Below, one piece after another: positions 51,101 through 63,684 of a stretch of DNA of 64,000 nucleotides. The DNA lies in assembly GCF_023343835.1 (NCBI RefSeq), contig NC_064437.1, positions 50,294,972 through 50,358,971 of the forward strand. Direction: 5' to 3'. A program made the translations under genes and the position numbers. Within the stretch, counting starts at the first letter, position 1, and the number at the start of each line of letters is the position of its first letter. The notes beneath the pieces were generated by a model that was not told the DNA's origin, searched no databases, and saw only the letters and a program-made list of their open reading frames with translations. The DNA is from Lagopus muta. Its lineage: Eukaryota > Chordata > Aves > Galliformes > Phasianidae.

Positions 51101-54100
51101 CAGCACAGTGAGTGCTTTGCTCACCAGAAAGGAACAAGCCACAGGAACGGGTAGTCATTGTAACATGAGCAAATGGAAAACTACAGGGAAAAGAATGCCT
51201 TGTGTCCTTGACCTGTGCTTTCAGTTTATCAGCAATATGTTACCATCGGGAATTTTTACTTGTATTACGGAAACATGTAGGAGTTCCAGTATGCATCAGG
51301 ACTTCATGCAGTACACAGACTCAAGAGACCTTTTCAGTTTGGGATGTGTTTGCTATGACCCATAGATGCTCAGAGAGTCCTCTGTCTGATTCTCGTGAAA
51401 AATCTGCACCAGAGCCAGAAGTCCTGTGTTTCTGGCTGCAGAGCACCACCACAGTGTACGATGAAGAACTTCGGCAGGACCACATTCAGCCCTGACACAG
51501 ACCACATTTCCCTCCTTAATCCAGAGATTCCAGTTTTAGGACCATCCAAGAGGTTTCCATAACTGTTCATCAAGCACGCAAGAAGTAAAGATTAAGTACT
51601 TCAGACTCACTAAACACCATCTGGCTTCCTGGAGAATTTCCCACCAGATAAGAAAATATAGAACTTTTTGGAAATTTATATTTTTGCTAGAAAATAAGTT
51701 CCCCTTTCTTATCTTCCTTGCAAACTCTTTCTTTGGATCACTGAGCAGCCTATGTCCTTATTTCCAACTATTAGCATTCATTTGGGGTTTTCTGCATCAT
51801 GCAGATTGCCAGATTTTCTTACGTTCCTTTTCCTTTTTCATACACAGTGGCAGTAAAGGGAAATTGTTCCTTCCATAGCTGTCGCACTGCACACAGAGCC
51901 AGTCTGCCTCTCAGCAATGCCACTGAGTAGAACAGGCACAAAGGAGTGTTCTGGAGTGTCACCTCTCATGGGCAGGACAAACAACTTCCAACAACTCTTC
52001 TAAAAGAAACTTGCTGCTCAAGGCCAATATGTTTGTAGTCACCCCTTTCTCTATGTAGCATGGAGAGCTGTTATAAGCATGACAAATTAAAAAAAAAAAA
52101 AAAAAAAAAGGTAGTGTTAATAAAAAAACTTGACAGAAGTCACTATGACATTAATACTGCTACTTAAGAGATAAGAAAAGGGAGGGCAACTTTTCTAAAT
52201 TAATTATTAAAGTTACGAAACTTTTATCATTGTGTTGATTTGGGGGTGCACCTTTTAGATACATTGAAAAGACACAGCAGTTTTTTTATGGCCAATAAAT
52301 GATTACTGTCTTTGTGTCGTGTTGTGTTCAGTGGGACAGGCAGTTCTGGATGCTCAGCATACCTCTTGTGTGCAACAGATGCTGCAACATTTTGGTATGG
52401 AATTCACCAGGTCCCACTTTCTGGATCCACCATCCTCACAGCTCTGCAGCGCCGTGTACCTCCTGTGAGCAGAGTGAGCAGACAATTGTATTTTTCCTCT
52501 TGTGCACCTGTTTTGGATGTATTTACTTGTGCTCTATTTTGCATGTGCTAAACCCAGAGTCCTACAGAGCAAGGAAACTGAGCGGTTTGGCAGTGTGATG
52601 TGAAGGGCATTTTGCAACAAGGGAGTATAAAAGTACAAGTTTTAATGGTTATGACTAGAATTATAAAAATGTGGAACAAGAACTAAAACAACAAGTTTAA
52701 TTGTTTTTATTATAACTAGCAATTTACTAAGAAGCAGTTTGCTCTTAATGAAACTACTGATATGAGTAAAATGGGCAGGAATTAGCTCGATAACTGTACA
52801 AGGCTGAAATCTCATCACGTTCTTTAGTTAGTTATTTATCCAGAACATTTTGTTTATTACTTTATTGTCCTTCACAAGTAACTCTCCTGATTATATGACT
52901 GTAATACCTGAATGTACAAATCTAAATAATTTAGTGGATGCTGCCCTCTGTAATCTGAATTTCACAAAGAGTCATAGGTACTTTTTCTAAAAAGGTTGTC
53001 AGAATCACCTTTCTCTTCTGCTGCTCTCTTAAATCACAGTCATTGTGTGCCACCCAGAGTTGGGACAGCAGAGCCAGGACACATGACAGGCTGCAGGGGA
53101 GCAAGAGTCACTGCAGTCCTCCTGTATCAAACAGCATCCCCTTCCATGTATGTCCAGAGATGAGTGACTCTAAAGGCAGCTCAACAGTAAATGACTCTTC
53201 CTGTGACAAAACAACATCCCCAAGGAATACAGAGATAAAACATGTGGCAGAAAACTGATATTTAATATGTTTCACAAGCTTACCTGTAAGCTTTTTTTTA
53301 CTTACGACTCGCTTCCAAACAGATTGCTTTCTCATCCTGTGAGGGACAAAAGGGAGGAAGGGATAAAGAATGGCAGCTTAAGTCCCAGCTTATCCCTCTG
53401 GCAACTTAAAAAGCCTTACCTCAGAACATTCAGTGCTAAGTTGTCCCTCTTCTGCAGTTGCTTTTAATGGGTCTGACATTCCTTCTTCCCCTCCGTATGC
53501 GATAACACACTGTATTTCCATGTACTCAACAGTATTTTTAGCACATATTGCAATTCCTTAGATAGGAAGCAAAGCCACAATGTTGTATCTCACTCCAGTG
53601 GTATCACTTCAGATTGCTGCCATGTGCTGGTAATTAAGTCATACATCCTTAATTATATCATATAGATACATACTAGGATGGCATTCTTTGCACTAGAAAC
53701 TTGCTGTGGCATATCATGTGTCAAATTACACCGTGAGCAAAAAATACACGCTGTACTTTCTTTGGGCAATTCTCACAATATAAAACATATATGAGCATTC
53801 CCTTCCTGTGCAGCTAGGTGCCAGAAGTGGATTTGGACTCCAAATCCCAGGTCAAAGGGGTCCCTGTCTGAGTCTCCCCTGTGGGTCAGCCTTGGTGCCC
53901 TTCGTTGTACAATACCTGCACCAATGGGGCGGATGCCAACCTGGAATTGGTGCCTGAAGTACAGACACAGAAGGACTGCTGGGCCCAGGCATTGCTGCTA
54001 GTCCTTGCAGCATCGGGACATCTTTTCATGAATGTTCTACCACCCTTGTTTGGTTTTCCCTCATTGCAGCAGAACCACGCGACAGCAAAAGGCATACCTG

Positions 54101-57100
54101 CAGACACAAGGGAGGGCAAGTGGTGGAATGAGAGCTGGTAGCTGGAAGGCAGGAAGGGTGGACAGCTTCTTTCAACAGCAGAATTTTTCTACTATCTGGA
54201 AGCTTTTGCGGTATTACAGCCTCTGCTGGCTATCACCAGAATGGATAACTTACAAAGAAAAGCCCCAGCTTATATTAGTCTCACTTGAAGACAGCTACAA
54301 AAGAAACTCTTAGAAACATTGAAAGCTCCCACACTAGGAAAAAAGTTAGGAAAAAAGTGCAATCCTTAATTTTTCATTTATTTTTTCAAAAGGAAAGGGT
54401 TTGTAAAGAAGAACCCCTCGTGGGCTTGGTTGGTTTTTTTGCTGTTGTTTTTGTTTGTTTGTTAGTTTGTTTTTAACTGCCAAGTGAATTTAACAGTTTG
54501 AAGTTCAGATTTGTACAACACTGAGGATTTAATTTTTAAAACAAATATGATTTGGATCAACCTCCAAACCTGTAGGGTTAAGAAAGCAAATCCCTGAGTT
54601 TTCTGTAAATAAGATTTTGCAGAAATAGTTCACAGAGCACATAGTGATCAGAAAATGTTTGCTATTTCGCAAGGAGAGCAGGAGGAGAGAAGACCTCCTG
54701 ACAGGGGTCCCATCAAATGATGGCATGAGCTGTGTGGCCTTCCTCACAGCATACTGGAGTATTTGTTTGAAAAGCAAGCTCCTGCTGATATGATTTCAAA
54801 AAGTGGCCATAAATTAGTTCTCATCCACAGCTGTCTGAAACCCAAATAAATTAACTCAGGTTCTTCATATTGCTTCATTCTGACAGGAGGGCCTAAAACA
54901 TTTGCATGTCATGATTACCATAGGTGTGTTTTGCTAAATCTTGGCTACTAAGTGCTAGTGATGCAGTCTCATTATCTGTTATTTTGACTTTGCTGAACAT
55001 AATATGAGGTAATTACTGATGAATGCCTCTATAAAGAAGTATAGCCAATGAATGTTGAAATTCTGTCATTCTTCAGAGGAAAAAAAAAGATTGAGCAGTG
55101 GGTACACTACATTATGTATAAGCAAGTGTATAATCTTGTCTTTATTCATTTTTGAAGCTAGTTGAATTCCATGGAATGAAGAGATCTAATCTTAAAAAAT
55201 ATTTTTCTGTAACATTTTTGATAAATTCTTTTTGCTTTACAAACAGATGGAGTATTCCTCTCCAAGAGGGGTAGAATAAAGAAGACATCGGTCACAGTTA
55301 TCTCTGGGAGGAGGCTCTTCCTTACCTAATTGGTAGCAGTAGGCTATGGTGCTGAGGATTTCGTCAGTAATATGTCATTATTTGGAATGATGTTATGTCC
55401 ACTTGAAGAGTTCTCCCTCTCTCTATCACTTCTGGTGAACCCCTTAGGATATTTCTATTCACCCAAAATGAACGCTACTAATGAATGCTGCTAGGGAATT
55501 ATCACTTCTTGCTCTTTGCTGATAAGAACTGTAATGTTGGAGAATGGGGGAGGGAGGGAGGTGATACAGTAAGCTTCTGCATTAGTTAAAAGTGACTAAA
55601 ACATCTGCAACCAGTGCATAAATAAGCCATTCCACACATTTAAAAACTTTATTTACACTCTATTTTGGGAATAAACCAAGCATATGTGCTGACAGCTTAC
55701 ATCCCAAGTTTCAGCTTGGTGAAAATTTGAGCGGTCCTAGATAAAAACTGTGAAATATCAGGAGTTTATAAACAGTACCTGATCCTAACTGACATTCCAA
55801 ATAGATGGTAATTAAGCTGCAGTATTTATATAGTACACTACTTCATACACTGAAAAGACAGAAAGCAATCTCCTTCTTTAGAAGTACTGCACCAAGTATA
55901 TGATTGGGTCACCTGAAAGGTTATTATAAATAGAACAACTTGGCTGAATACAAATGACATTATAACTTGGTGCTGCTGCCTTAGGAAGGAGTCTGTACTC
56001 TAGCTGTGATCTCCAACAGATCAGATACCTCTATACTCAGCATCAGCAAATTCTGTATTATCAGCTGAAAATATGGGAGACGGTGCTATATACACAGCCC
56101 CTCTACAGGCTTTGCAACACAGGGCAGATCTACTCCCATCCGCTTATCTGCTTCTTCCACTGGGCAGAGGCTCATAGAATGCTTTGCAAGACCCCTCCTC
56201 TGCTCATTTATTTTCCTAGAGAGGTCAGGGGGAGAGTGCAGGATGGAAGAGTGAGATGAGCTCCATCCATCACCCAGACTTATAAGGAAAGTGATGTTCT
56301 GGTACACTAGCATTGGCTAACAATGCTGAGATGAAGCCAGTCAAGAAAAAAAGCTTTCATATTAATTTTTGGGAGACAGATTACAGTTTCGAGACTAGTA
56401 ATGGTTTATATAGGGACCTGGCATAGCTGTTAGTTCCAATATCTCTTATTTATACATGAAAAGTGTGATGCCAGGATTCTCTACTGCTTTGCTGTGTGTC
56501 TTGGGGACTCCATTGAGTGAGGATTTATCGACTTGGTGGGGGTCTACAAGATTATATAGAGGTGAAAATCTTTGTGAAAAATGCAGGAAGATTTATTTTT
56601 GAAGGAGAATAAGTTCAGGAAAAACACAAAGGGGAAGCAGGGAAGTATTTCTTAAAAGAGTACTACTCAGAAAGAAGTCAGATACATCAGTCCTATTATC
56701 TAGACCAATGCTTGGTTTTTATAAATTTCTACCACTGGAGTGGAGTGGAAGAAAAACTGTTTCTTTAAGTTATTCAGTTGTGTTAGCATCATTCTTTTTG
56801 TTCCATGCTCATCGATGTTTACGTTGTTGTTGTTGTTGTTATTATTATTATTATTATTACTATTATTATTATTATGTTATTGTGCTTTAAGTTCAAAAAG
56901 GAGGTTTACTAGAATAGAAACTGTTTAGGAAGAAAGAAGTTCTGGTTGCCTGAGGACACATCCTGAAGGGTGCTGTGAAGTACAGCCACAGGTGGGTTCA
57001 CACATGGCTGCAGCTGAATGTGAGGAATGGAATTTAGGGAAAAACATCCTTGGGATGTACTCACTACAGGAAAAGCTCTTCCAGCATCCAGCAGGAGAAA

Positions 57101-57389
57101 CTGCCCCTCTGCTTTAGGTTCCTGTAGATTTGTAACAACAAATGAAAAGGAGGGTTGGCCTGCCTTACAGAGCAGCTAGAAAAGAAAGGCAGGAAAGTAG
57201 TAGGTCCAAGAGCAAGAACAGTGCCTTTCAGTGTGTGGGGGCACTGCCCCTGCCCTCTGATTGCACTCTCTGTTGCAGCTGTCCAGCCTTTCTCCCCCGT
57301 GCATTTCAAGACTTCTGTATGTTGCTCAGACTTCTCTCATGTATAATAGTCACTGTCTTTTTAAGAAATAGGAAACAGAATGAGATCCA
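48143..57389. other. Intergenic sequence, no gene seen
   Basis: Holds a T-rich run (about 49908-49929), an (AT)n patch (about 50787-50800), an A-run (about 52088-52108) and a GTT/ATT microsatellite (56824-56880). Reading frames of 60-100 codons occur but have no family resemblance or splice support. Confidence 0.6.
56824..56880. repeat. Compound (GTT)n(ATT)n microsatellite
   Basis: Six GTT units run directly into about fifteen ATT units, interrupted by one ACT and one ATG. Confidence 0.95.
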
Positions 57390-57815
57390 TCACGTTTCGA
57401 CATGACAAAGGGAATATCAGAGAGCGCATTAAAGGTAGAAATTGCTCAATAGCCTGCAGGCATCCAGCTCTTAATCCTGCCGACACTAACGTATGAGATG
57501 ATAGGCCAAGTGACATAGGCACGATTAGCTCCCAAGACACGCGAATTATCGCACACGTGATCTGATCCCAGACTTCCTATTTTCGAAGCGCAAACTCAGA
57601 ACAGATCCGTGCAGAGCGGGGCGGCAGGGTGGGAAGCGCCGAACGGGCGCTGGAGGGAGCTGCCGCCACGGGCACTACGCCGGCTCCGCCAGCCGCGAGT
57701 GCAGAGGGAGGGAGCGCTGCAGGGCTGCTGGGTACGGCATCTCTCGCTGTCGCTTCAGCTCAAGAACGTTCTCTCTTTTTAAAGCGAGACATGTTAGTTT
57801 TCTACACCGATAAGT
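57390..57815. promoter_or_regulatory. Isolated CpG-dense segment, candidate promoter or enhancer upstream of HECTD2
   Basis: More than 25 CpG dinucleotides fall within about 260 bp (57540-57800), in a region whose flanks are nearly CpG-free. It contains a palindromic CACGTG E-box (57554-57559) and GC boxes (GGGGCGG near 57617). A GTAAGC splice-donor-like site at 57814-57819 lies just after it on the + strand. This pattern suits an alternative first exon of HECTD2, a noncoding RNA promoter, or a distal element. No coding sequence is recognised: the 62-codon open frame here starts with GTG, not ATG. Confidence 0.5.
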
Positions 57816-59896
57816 AAGCCAAAATCTGTGAAGCTGAGCTGAACAGAAATCTTAATTCTAATCAGTGTTGAATACTTTTTCCCATTAAACATGGCATACT
57901 TCTCTTTGTGTTTGAATAGAAACTAAAATCCTGCATCTAATGTCTGCTTCTATCCCATATAATAAAAATAAAAATTCCAGGTGAGGCACAACAAAGGTAC
58001 AGTGTATCTCTGAGCCTCAGCTGTTTTACTTTGCAGCACCTGGGGGAAGATCATGCCACACTGCATCTCTCAGGAGATTAAGTGAAGTTAGCTAAGACTG
58101 AATTTTTAACATTGAACACGGTGGTTAAAGTATATTCAGGACAAAAGCAATTCCCAACTAGTGCCATTTTTCTGGAAAGAAAAACTGGAAACCTTATTAA
58201 AATTGTATGGTTAGTAAGTTTGCTCTCTTCACTTGGTGTTTTTTTCTCTCATCATTTCTTCTGATGTTATAATTGGAGATATCCTCACTCTGAACATCAC
58301 TCAAATATCCACAGTGTTTTTAAAAATAAAGACTAATTATTTTTTTCAACCCAAAGGTCCCATTCCCTGGCAAGGGATAATTTAAAATTCAGCTTACTCT
58401 GGTAGACAAAAACAAAAAAAGTTAATCAGTGACCTAAAAAATCAGCTGTTGCCTAGGCACCAGTGACCAGGAGCCTTTTACAGTTTGCTGGTACAAATGC
58501 TGTACTGCATCAGGCAGTAATGTCAAGGAACCTGAAATGAAAATGTAATGGGCTGAAAAGACAGAACTGCTTATTAGCTCTTCCTTCTCTGTACTGGGAA
58601 TGCACAAGCAGGATGTAACCTATCTGATGATGTATCTTCAATCAAAGATTTGCCATTTACCAAAGAGGTAAAACTGAGTATCTGACAGTACAAAACAGTG
58701 GCTGGGTAACTTGCATGTAACTGTCTCAGATGAATTCACTGTTGAGTTCTCTACATCGCTTTCCTGTTTATAAACACTGTAAAAATGGGTATCCCTGAAC
58801 ACTGGAGGATTGGCAAAGAGTAGGAAAGACCTATAGATCAGTACATCTAATGTTAGTCACAGGGGGAACAATGCAGACATAGCTGGGGAGAGTTTGAGTA
58901 TATACTGCACGTGTCCTCCTGGAAAAGAGGGAGCTCTTTTACCTTGCAGATCAAAGCGTGTGACCCAGGGATGGAAAGCTAAACTATGACAAGCTCAAGT
59001 TTGACATAAATTGCTATTTCTAGCAGGAATATCAAACATAGTCGAACTAGGTTATCAGCAATGGTAGAAGGGTTTACAATCATTCAGATCCCATAAGTCA
59101 CAATTCTACCTTAGTCTAACTTGAAGGAAAATGGATGGCTGCCACCAGGGGATGTCATGCAAGAGTGGGGTCATTCCTCACATGTGCTGAGACCATGCAG
59201 TCTCAAAACAGGTATGGGGCAGATGTGACCTTCCATCTTGGCTTATCAGTGATGTGGGTAGATGGCATGGGAGGGCAAAGCAGCTCAGGAGTTCAGAAGT
59301 CACGAAGTCCCTGTTTCTGATACGATTCACACAGCAACTGTAGTGAACCTTCCAACTGTGTTGGCAGAGTAACAGGTGGATTTTGATGGAATCCTGCCTG
59401 AGTTCTGCTAAAAGGTCACTGAAGAAGATGCTTTTTTTGTAAAACATTTCCATTTCAATGAATCAGGTCTTTCTGTTGAAAATTAAATGTTTTGCTGAAA
59501 ACCTGTTGTGTTGGAAAACTCCCAACCATTTATGTCTCTCCTACTCCCATAGAGAAGAAATGGATTGTCTCCAGCTTTTGCTTCCCCTTTCAATGCATCA
59601 ACCCTCCTATGCTTCCTCTTGTGCCCACTCAGGGTCCCTCTCATGAAGCATGCATCTGTTAAAGGGTCCAGATATGTTCGTACTAGGAAGTATAAGATCT
59701 TCAAAGTATGAGGAGGAAGAAAAAGTACTGCCAAATAAAAAGACACAGTACAGCTGCATGATGAGAGTGTATCACTAACCAAACATGAGTTCAGCCCATC
59801 TTTACGAAAGGACAAAGGCCATTTCAATTCCTTTTTTTGTCTCAGAGATCTTCGATATTCTTGCAAACACTACTAACTGTATTTGAGGGCCATCTT

Positions 59897-59970
59897 AAAA
59901 AAATAAATAAATAAATAAAAAACCAAAACAAAACAAAACAAAAAAACCCAGCAAAGCAACACCATAGTTG

Positions 59971-60014
<44 letters not shown>
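59897..60014. repeat. A-rich compound tract with an A42 run
   Basis: (AAAT)n, then (AAAAC)n-like units, a 24-bp spacer and an uninterrupted A42 (59973-60014). It may be the tail of an old retrotransposed sequence, but no body is recognised. Confidence 0.93.
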
Positions 60015-60016
<2 letters not shown>

Positions 60017-61610
60017 ACTACTAACATTCCTGCATTAAACCAGAGCTGAATTTGGCTATGGTTGAATTTTGAATTCAGACTGTATAGGAAGACATGACCA
60101 GGTGCACTCAATTATTTGTCATGAAAATACTAGTCAGGAAATTAAACTTTGTGTGTACATGTGTGTGTGTATCATTCCCAAATGCCATTCGCTGTGAGCC
60201 TATTACTTGTAAGCATTTACTAATCATTTGTGAACAAATGTTAGCAGTTGGTTTGTTTCCATCTGTCATTCCTGTCTCTGTCTGTGCCTGGCCACGTCAT
60301 TGCACAGAGATGTGCAGTTGACTTTTCTCCCTTCCTGACAACTCAAACTTTTTGGATAGGATAAATACTTTTAGGATAATTCTAAAAATTTGACAGAGCC
60401 ATCTCCAACTTGAAGGGACTCACTACTGAGTTGATATTTTCTCTCATCAAGAAAATATGTTCAGGGTCATGCACTGCTTGTATCCCTCACATAGTCATTC
60501 AGGGGAGTTACTGTAGCTTACATATGCTTCTCTGAGCCAGCAGTGGGGCATGCCAGCATGGGGTCCAGCACAGGCTGCAAACTTATCCAGGAACCATGGC
60601 AAATGTGTAGGCCCAGGCAGCATGTTCTTGGCATGAGGAACAGTTTGTGACTGAACCCCATCTTCCACCAAATGCTGCGAAGGAGATGGTACCATGTGAT
60701 TTTAGATTTTTAACCTGCTCACGTGAGATTCGAAAAAGCAAACGGTCTCTGGAAGGATAAAGGAGAGTGCTGAGGATGAAAAAGCCACCACTGAGCTAAG
60801 CCAAAACAACACTGACCTCAAAGAACTGGAAATAAGAAAGTTGATGCAAACAAATGGCTTGCAAACACTTTCATACTAAAGGTGCTGACTGGGCATGGAA
60901 CTTTGTCTAGGCTTCAAGCCACTTGTCTAACAACTTTGCAAAGTCTTTTAAACAGGAGTTACATATCTCTGTTTAGTTTTGCAAAGTTTTGGATGTTGTA
61001 TATCCCAATCTTGTCTGCTAGTAAACAAACTATCCTGACTGCTCCATTCAGTGTCTTCTGCATTGCCCACTACCCTTGTTTATCACTTTGGCTACAACTG
61101 ATTGCATGTTTATAGGCATTGCCTCATTACATGTGGCAGTGCTGCAGCCAGCTAGCATCCATCCATGCTTGCAAATTTAAAGCCAGCATAGACACATCTT
61201 TCCCATCCGTGGTTGCTTCCTGGACTGTGAATATATGAATTACATTGAAATACTTTCAATTACGAATGCTAGGCAACGGATGTGTGCTTCCTCTATTGGA
61301 AGTAGGAAAATGCACTTGCATTCAGTGTGTGGCCTTTTTACTCTCCTACAAAAACAAGAATAAACACTTTTAGCAGTATGTTTTTGCCTATTTTCATAAC
61401 TGTCATGAGTAAAAAATTTCCCCCAAATTAGTTTAGTTCAATAGAATATGGCAGCTTAAAATAGCACAGGATATTTTTCAATATTCTGTGGACAGCAGAA
61501 ATTGATATCTTGCTCTGGTGTTGCATTAGCTTTTTGTGAAATAATCCTGGTAAAGGGCTACTTCAGTATTTTTAAAGCTATTGAAAATCAGACTTTTGTA
61601 GCTTTATGGC

Positions 61611-61611
<1 letters not shown>

Positions 61612-61655
<44 letters not shown>

Positions 61656-61686
61656 AAAAGAAAAAGAAAAAGAAAAAGAAAAAAGC
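61612..61686. repeat. A42 run followed by (AAAAAG)n
   Basis: Uninterrupted A42 (61612-61653) and then about five AAAAAG units. Lysine-rich frames across it are artefacts of the repeat. Confidence 0.95.
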
Positions 61687-63140
61687 ATTATTAATTCGTT
61701 TTCATACTTGCTTTCCTACATTTCCATTCCTCTCTGCTTCTTCCCCCTCTGCAGGCTCAAGGGAGCAGATCCTTCCATGTTTCCAGTTGGCATGGCTCCA
61801 CAGAACAGCTGTGCCAATTACTTCCAGTTGAGAACTACCACTGGGTGTATAGCTGCTTGTGCTGAAGTTGTTGCAATTACTATCATTATGTTATTTCTTG
61901 GCAAGGAAAGGAGAAAGATAAGTGAGTGTCTGGGGTGCTTTGTTTCACTGTGGTGGGCCACTTATTCATGCCAACCACCAAGAGCTGCTATGAAGCAAGC
62001 ACAGTGAGAAGTGAACTTCTTGGAAATTTCAAATTTAACATGGTAAGGAGACAAAGGGGCTTCTTAATGAAACCTAATATACTTTAGGTCTGCCAGTTCC
62101 TTCAGAAAGGGAAAGCATTTTTCAACGTGTTAGATTACTGCCACAGTAGCTATTATGTTCTTGCTTTTATGCAGCTTACAGAGATCTTTACCACTGCTTC
62201 AACCTTCAGGAGGTACTCGTGCAATGCCAGCGCTGAGGAAAACTATTGAGTGGTTTACCTCCACCCGAGAAACCATCTTGATGACTTGCTCTAAATGGTA
62301 CACAACTATTCACACACCTGTGATCACAGTGCTGCGAAGGGAAGTCTTTAGACAGAATAAAGAGTGGGCTGGAAGTTTCAGATGGCAGCTAGGAGTGTGA
62401 AGGACTTCAATGTTTTGTTGCTCGGTGTGCACAGCCACGAGAGCCCTCTTGCATCAAGAAAGCCTTAGGGCCCCCTTCTACCAAACCAACTGCCCCTAGT
62501 GCTCAGACAATCATTGCATTACGTCTGGTCAGGAAGTTGCACAGCAACATATATCGTGAAGATCACTTTTTCCTTTTTTTCCTCTTTTGTTTTGTACAGC
62601 AAAGCTTCAGCAGTTCCTGGCTTCAGCACAGGGGCACTTAACAGCTCGCCTCAACACTTGGGCTCAGACCAGGCCAAGGGGCAGCTATCACTAGCAGGGC
62701 CCTGTCCTGCTTTGGCTTTGCCAATGAAATACGGAGAGAACCCTTTCATACTTAATTTATGTGTTTTACTCATTAAGGAGTGCAATTTGAAACTGTGACA
62801 GCATTACCCGGTGGAAACACTGACAGCAAGTATAGCATGCACCACCACTCAAGCACTGAGGAGGAATGGGAGTGCCACACCGGTACCCATTAAGTCCCTT
62901 ATCCGTAGTTTTGTTTGTTGCTCAAATATTTGCCAGGCAGCATCTCCTGCCCCACAACCCTGCCAGCAGAGCCCCTCGCAGCAAGGCTGCGCAATCCGCC
63001 GTAACAGCCCGTATTCCCGTACGGCCGGCGCCGCGCGCCCGGCCCCGCGCCTTTTCCTGCACTACGGCGTTTCCGTAGCCGTGTCCTCCGCTGCCCTCGC
63101 GCGGCGCCCCCGGTCGCCAAGCGCGTTTCTACGAGGCGCC

Positions 63141-63158
63141 TATAAACAACATGGCGGC
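63141..63158 (+). promoter_or_regulatory. HECTD2: TATAAA next to a YY1-type element (AACATGGCGGC)
   Basis: TATAAA at 63141-63146 lies immediately before AACATGGCGGC at 63148-63158, an exact match to the YY1 consensus AANATGGCGGC. In many CpG-island promoters this element sits at or just downstream of the start site and sets direction (established knowledge). The two motifs are too close for both to serve one start site in the usual geometry, so YY1-directed initiation is more likely than TATA-directed. Confidence 0.55.
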
Positions 63159-63195
63159 AGCGGCGACGGCTCCTCCGGCTGCCCGCGGGCTGTAG
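63151..63195 (+). other. HECTD2: Upstream ORF candidate in the HECTD2 leader (14 codons)
   Basis: ATG at 63151 has a strong Kozak context (A at -3, G at +4). It opens a 14-codon frame, MAAAATAPPAARGL, ending in TAG at 63193. It is in the same frame as the HECTD2 start 336 bases downstream. If transcription starts upstream of 63151, this uORF would be expected to reduce HECTD2 translation. The same ATG is part of the YY1 motif, so it may be only a DNA element. Confidence 0.35.
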
Positions 63196-63486
63196 GTGGC
63201 GCGGCGGTGTAATTTTACGGCGCCGGGGCAGCGTGTCCTGCCGCCTCCACGCCTCTCCGTCCCGCGCTGCCCCTCCTCGCCGGGCCGTGGTGAGGGCGGT
63301 AGGGCAGCGCTCCGCCCCGCCGTGCGGGGGTGTCCGGGCGTCCGGGAGCAGCTCCTTTGCTGCATTACGGCGGAACGGCGGCGCCGAGGGTGCCGGCGGG
63401 GCTCTTCGGCGGCCGTAGGGAGAGGCGAGGGCGCGGGGTCCGGGTACCGGCAGGCGCTTGGGGGCTGCCGTGAGGGCAGCGGGGCC

Positions 63487-63684
63487 ATGTCGCTGCAGAG
63501 CCCGCCCGCGGCCACGGCTGCCGCCGGCCTGCCTCCCGGCGCGGAGCTGGAGCAAGAACAGGGCAGCGCGGCTCCGCCGGCGGCCGAGGAGGACGGTGAA
63601 GATGAGGAAGAAGAGGAGGAAGAAGGGGAGAGGGAGCGAGACGAGCTGCCGGCCATCCCGGCGGCGTGCGGCGCGGCGGCCGGG
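63487..63684 (+). CDS. HECTD2: HECTD2 exon 1, HECT-domain E3 ubiquitin ligase (rest of the gene beyond the window)
   Basis: HECTD2 is a HECT-type E3 ubiquitin ligase whose catalytic domain is C-terminal; only the disordered N-terminal 66 codons are here. The call rests on the exon's end, GERERDELPAIPAACGAAAG, which aligns with ESEREKLPPIVSAGAGATAG at the end of human HECTD2 exon 1 (recalled), on the phase-0 GTAGGT donor at 63685, and on the position downstream of PCGF5 as in other vertebrates. ATG 63487 was chosen because it is the first ATG in the frame (context GCGGGGCCATGT) and gives a length close to human exon 1. The segment before the conserved end is unlike human: Ala/Pro-rich, then an acidic run with seven consecutive Glu. 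No catalytic residue can be checked in this window. Confidence 0.85.

Larger units (their letters stand above)
57816..62979. other. Sequence between the CpG cluster and the HECTD2 promoter, no gene seen
   Basis: Two long A-rich tracts (59897-60014 and 61612-61686) are the main features. I saw no exon that could join HECTD2 and no repeat family. Confidence 0.6.

Noticed and set aside
56708..56928. ORFs with poly-Tyr or poly-Leu stretches
   Set aside because: Translation of the GTT/ATT microsatellite, not a gene.
59842..60111. Minus-strand ORF with a poly-Phe run
   Set aside because: Produced by the A-rich tract at 59897-60014 read in reverse.
61502..62007. Lysine-rich ORFs of 109 and 133 codons
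   Set aside because: They are driven by the A42/(AAAAAG)n tract; the non-repetitive ends resemble no protein.
62899..63656. Long minus-strand open frames (218 and 175 codons) in the HECTD2 CpG island
   Set aside because: Stop codons are scarce in GC-rich DNA; translations are Arg/Pro/Ala/Ser low-complexity with no family resemblance. They shadow the island and the real exon.
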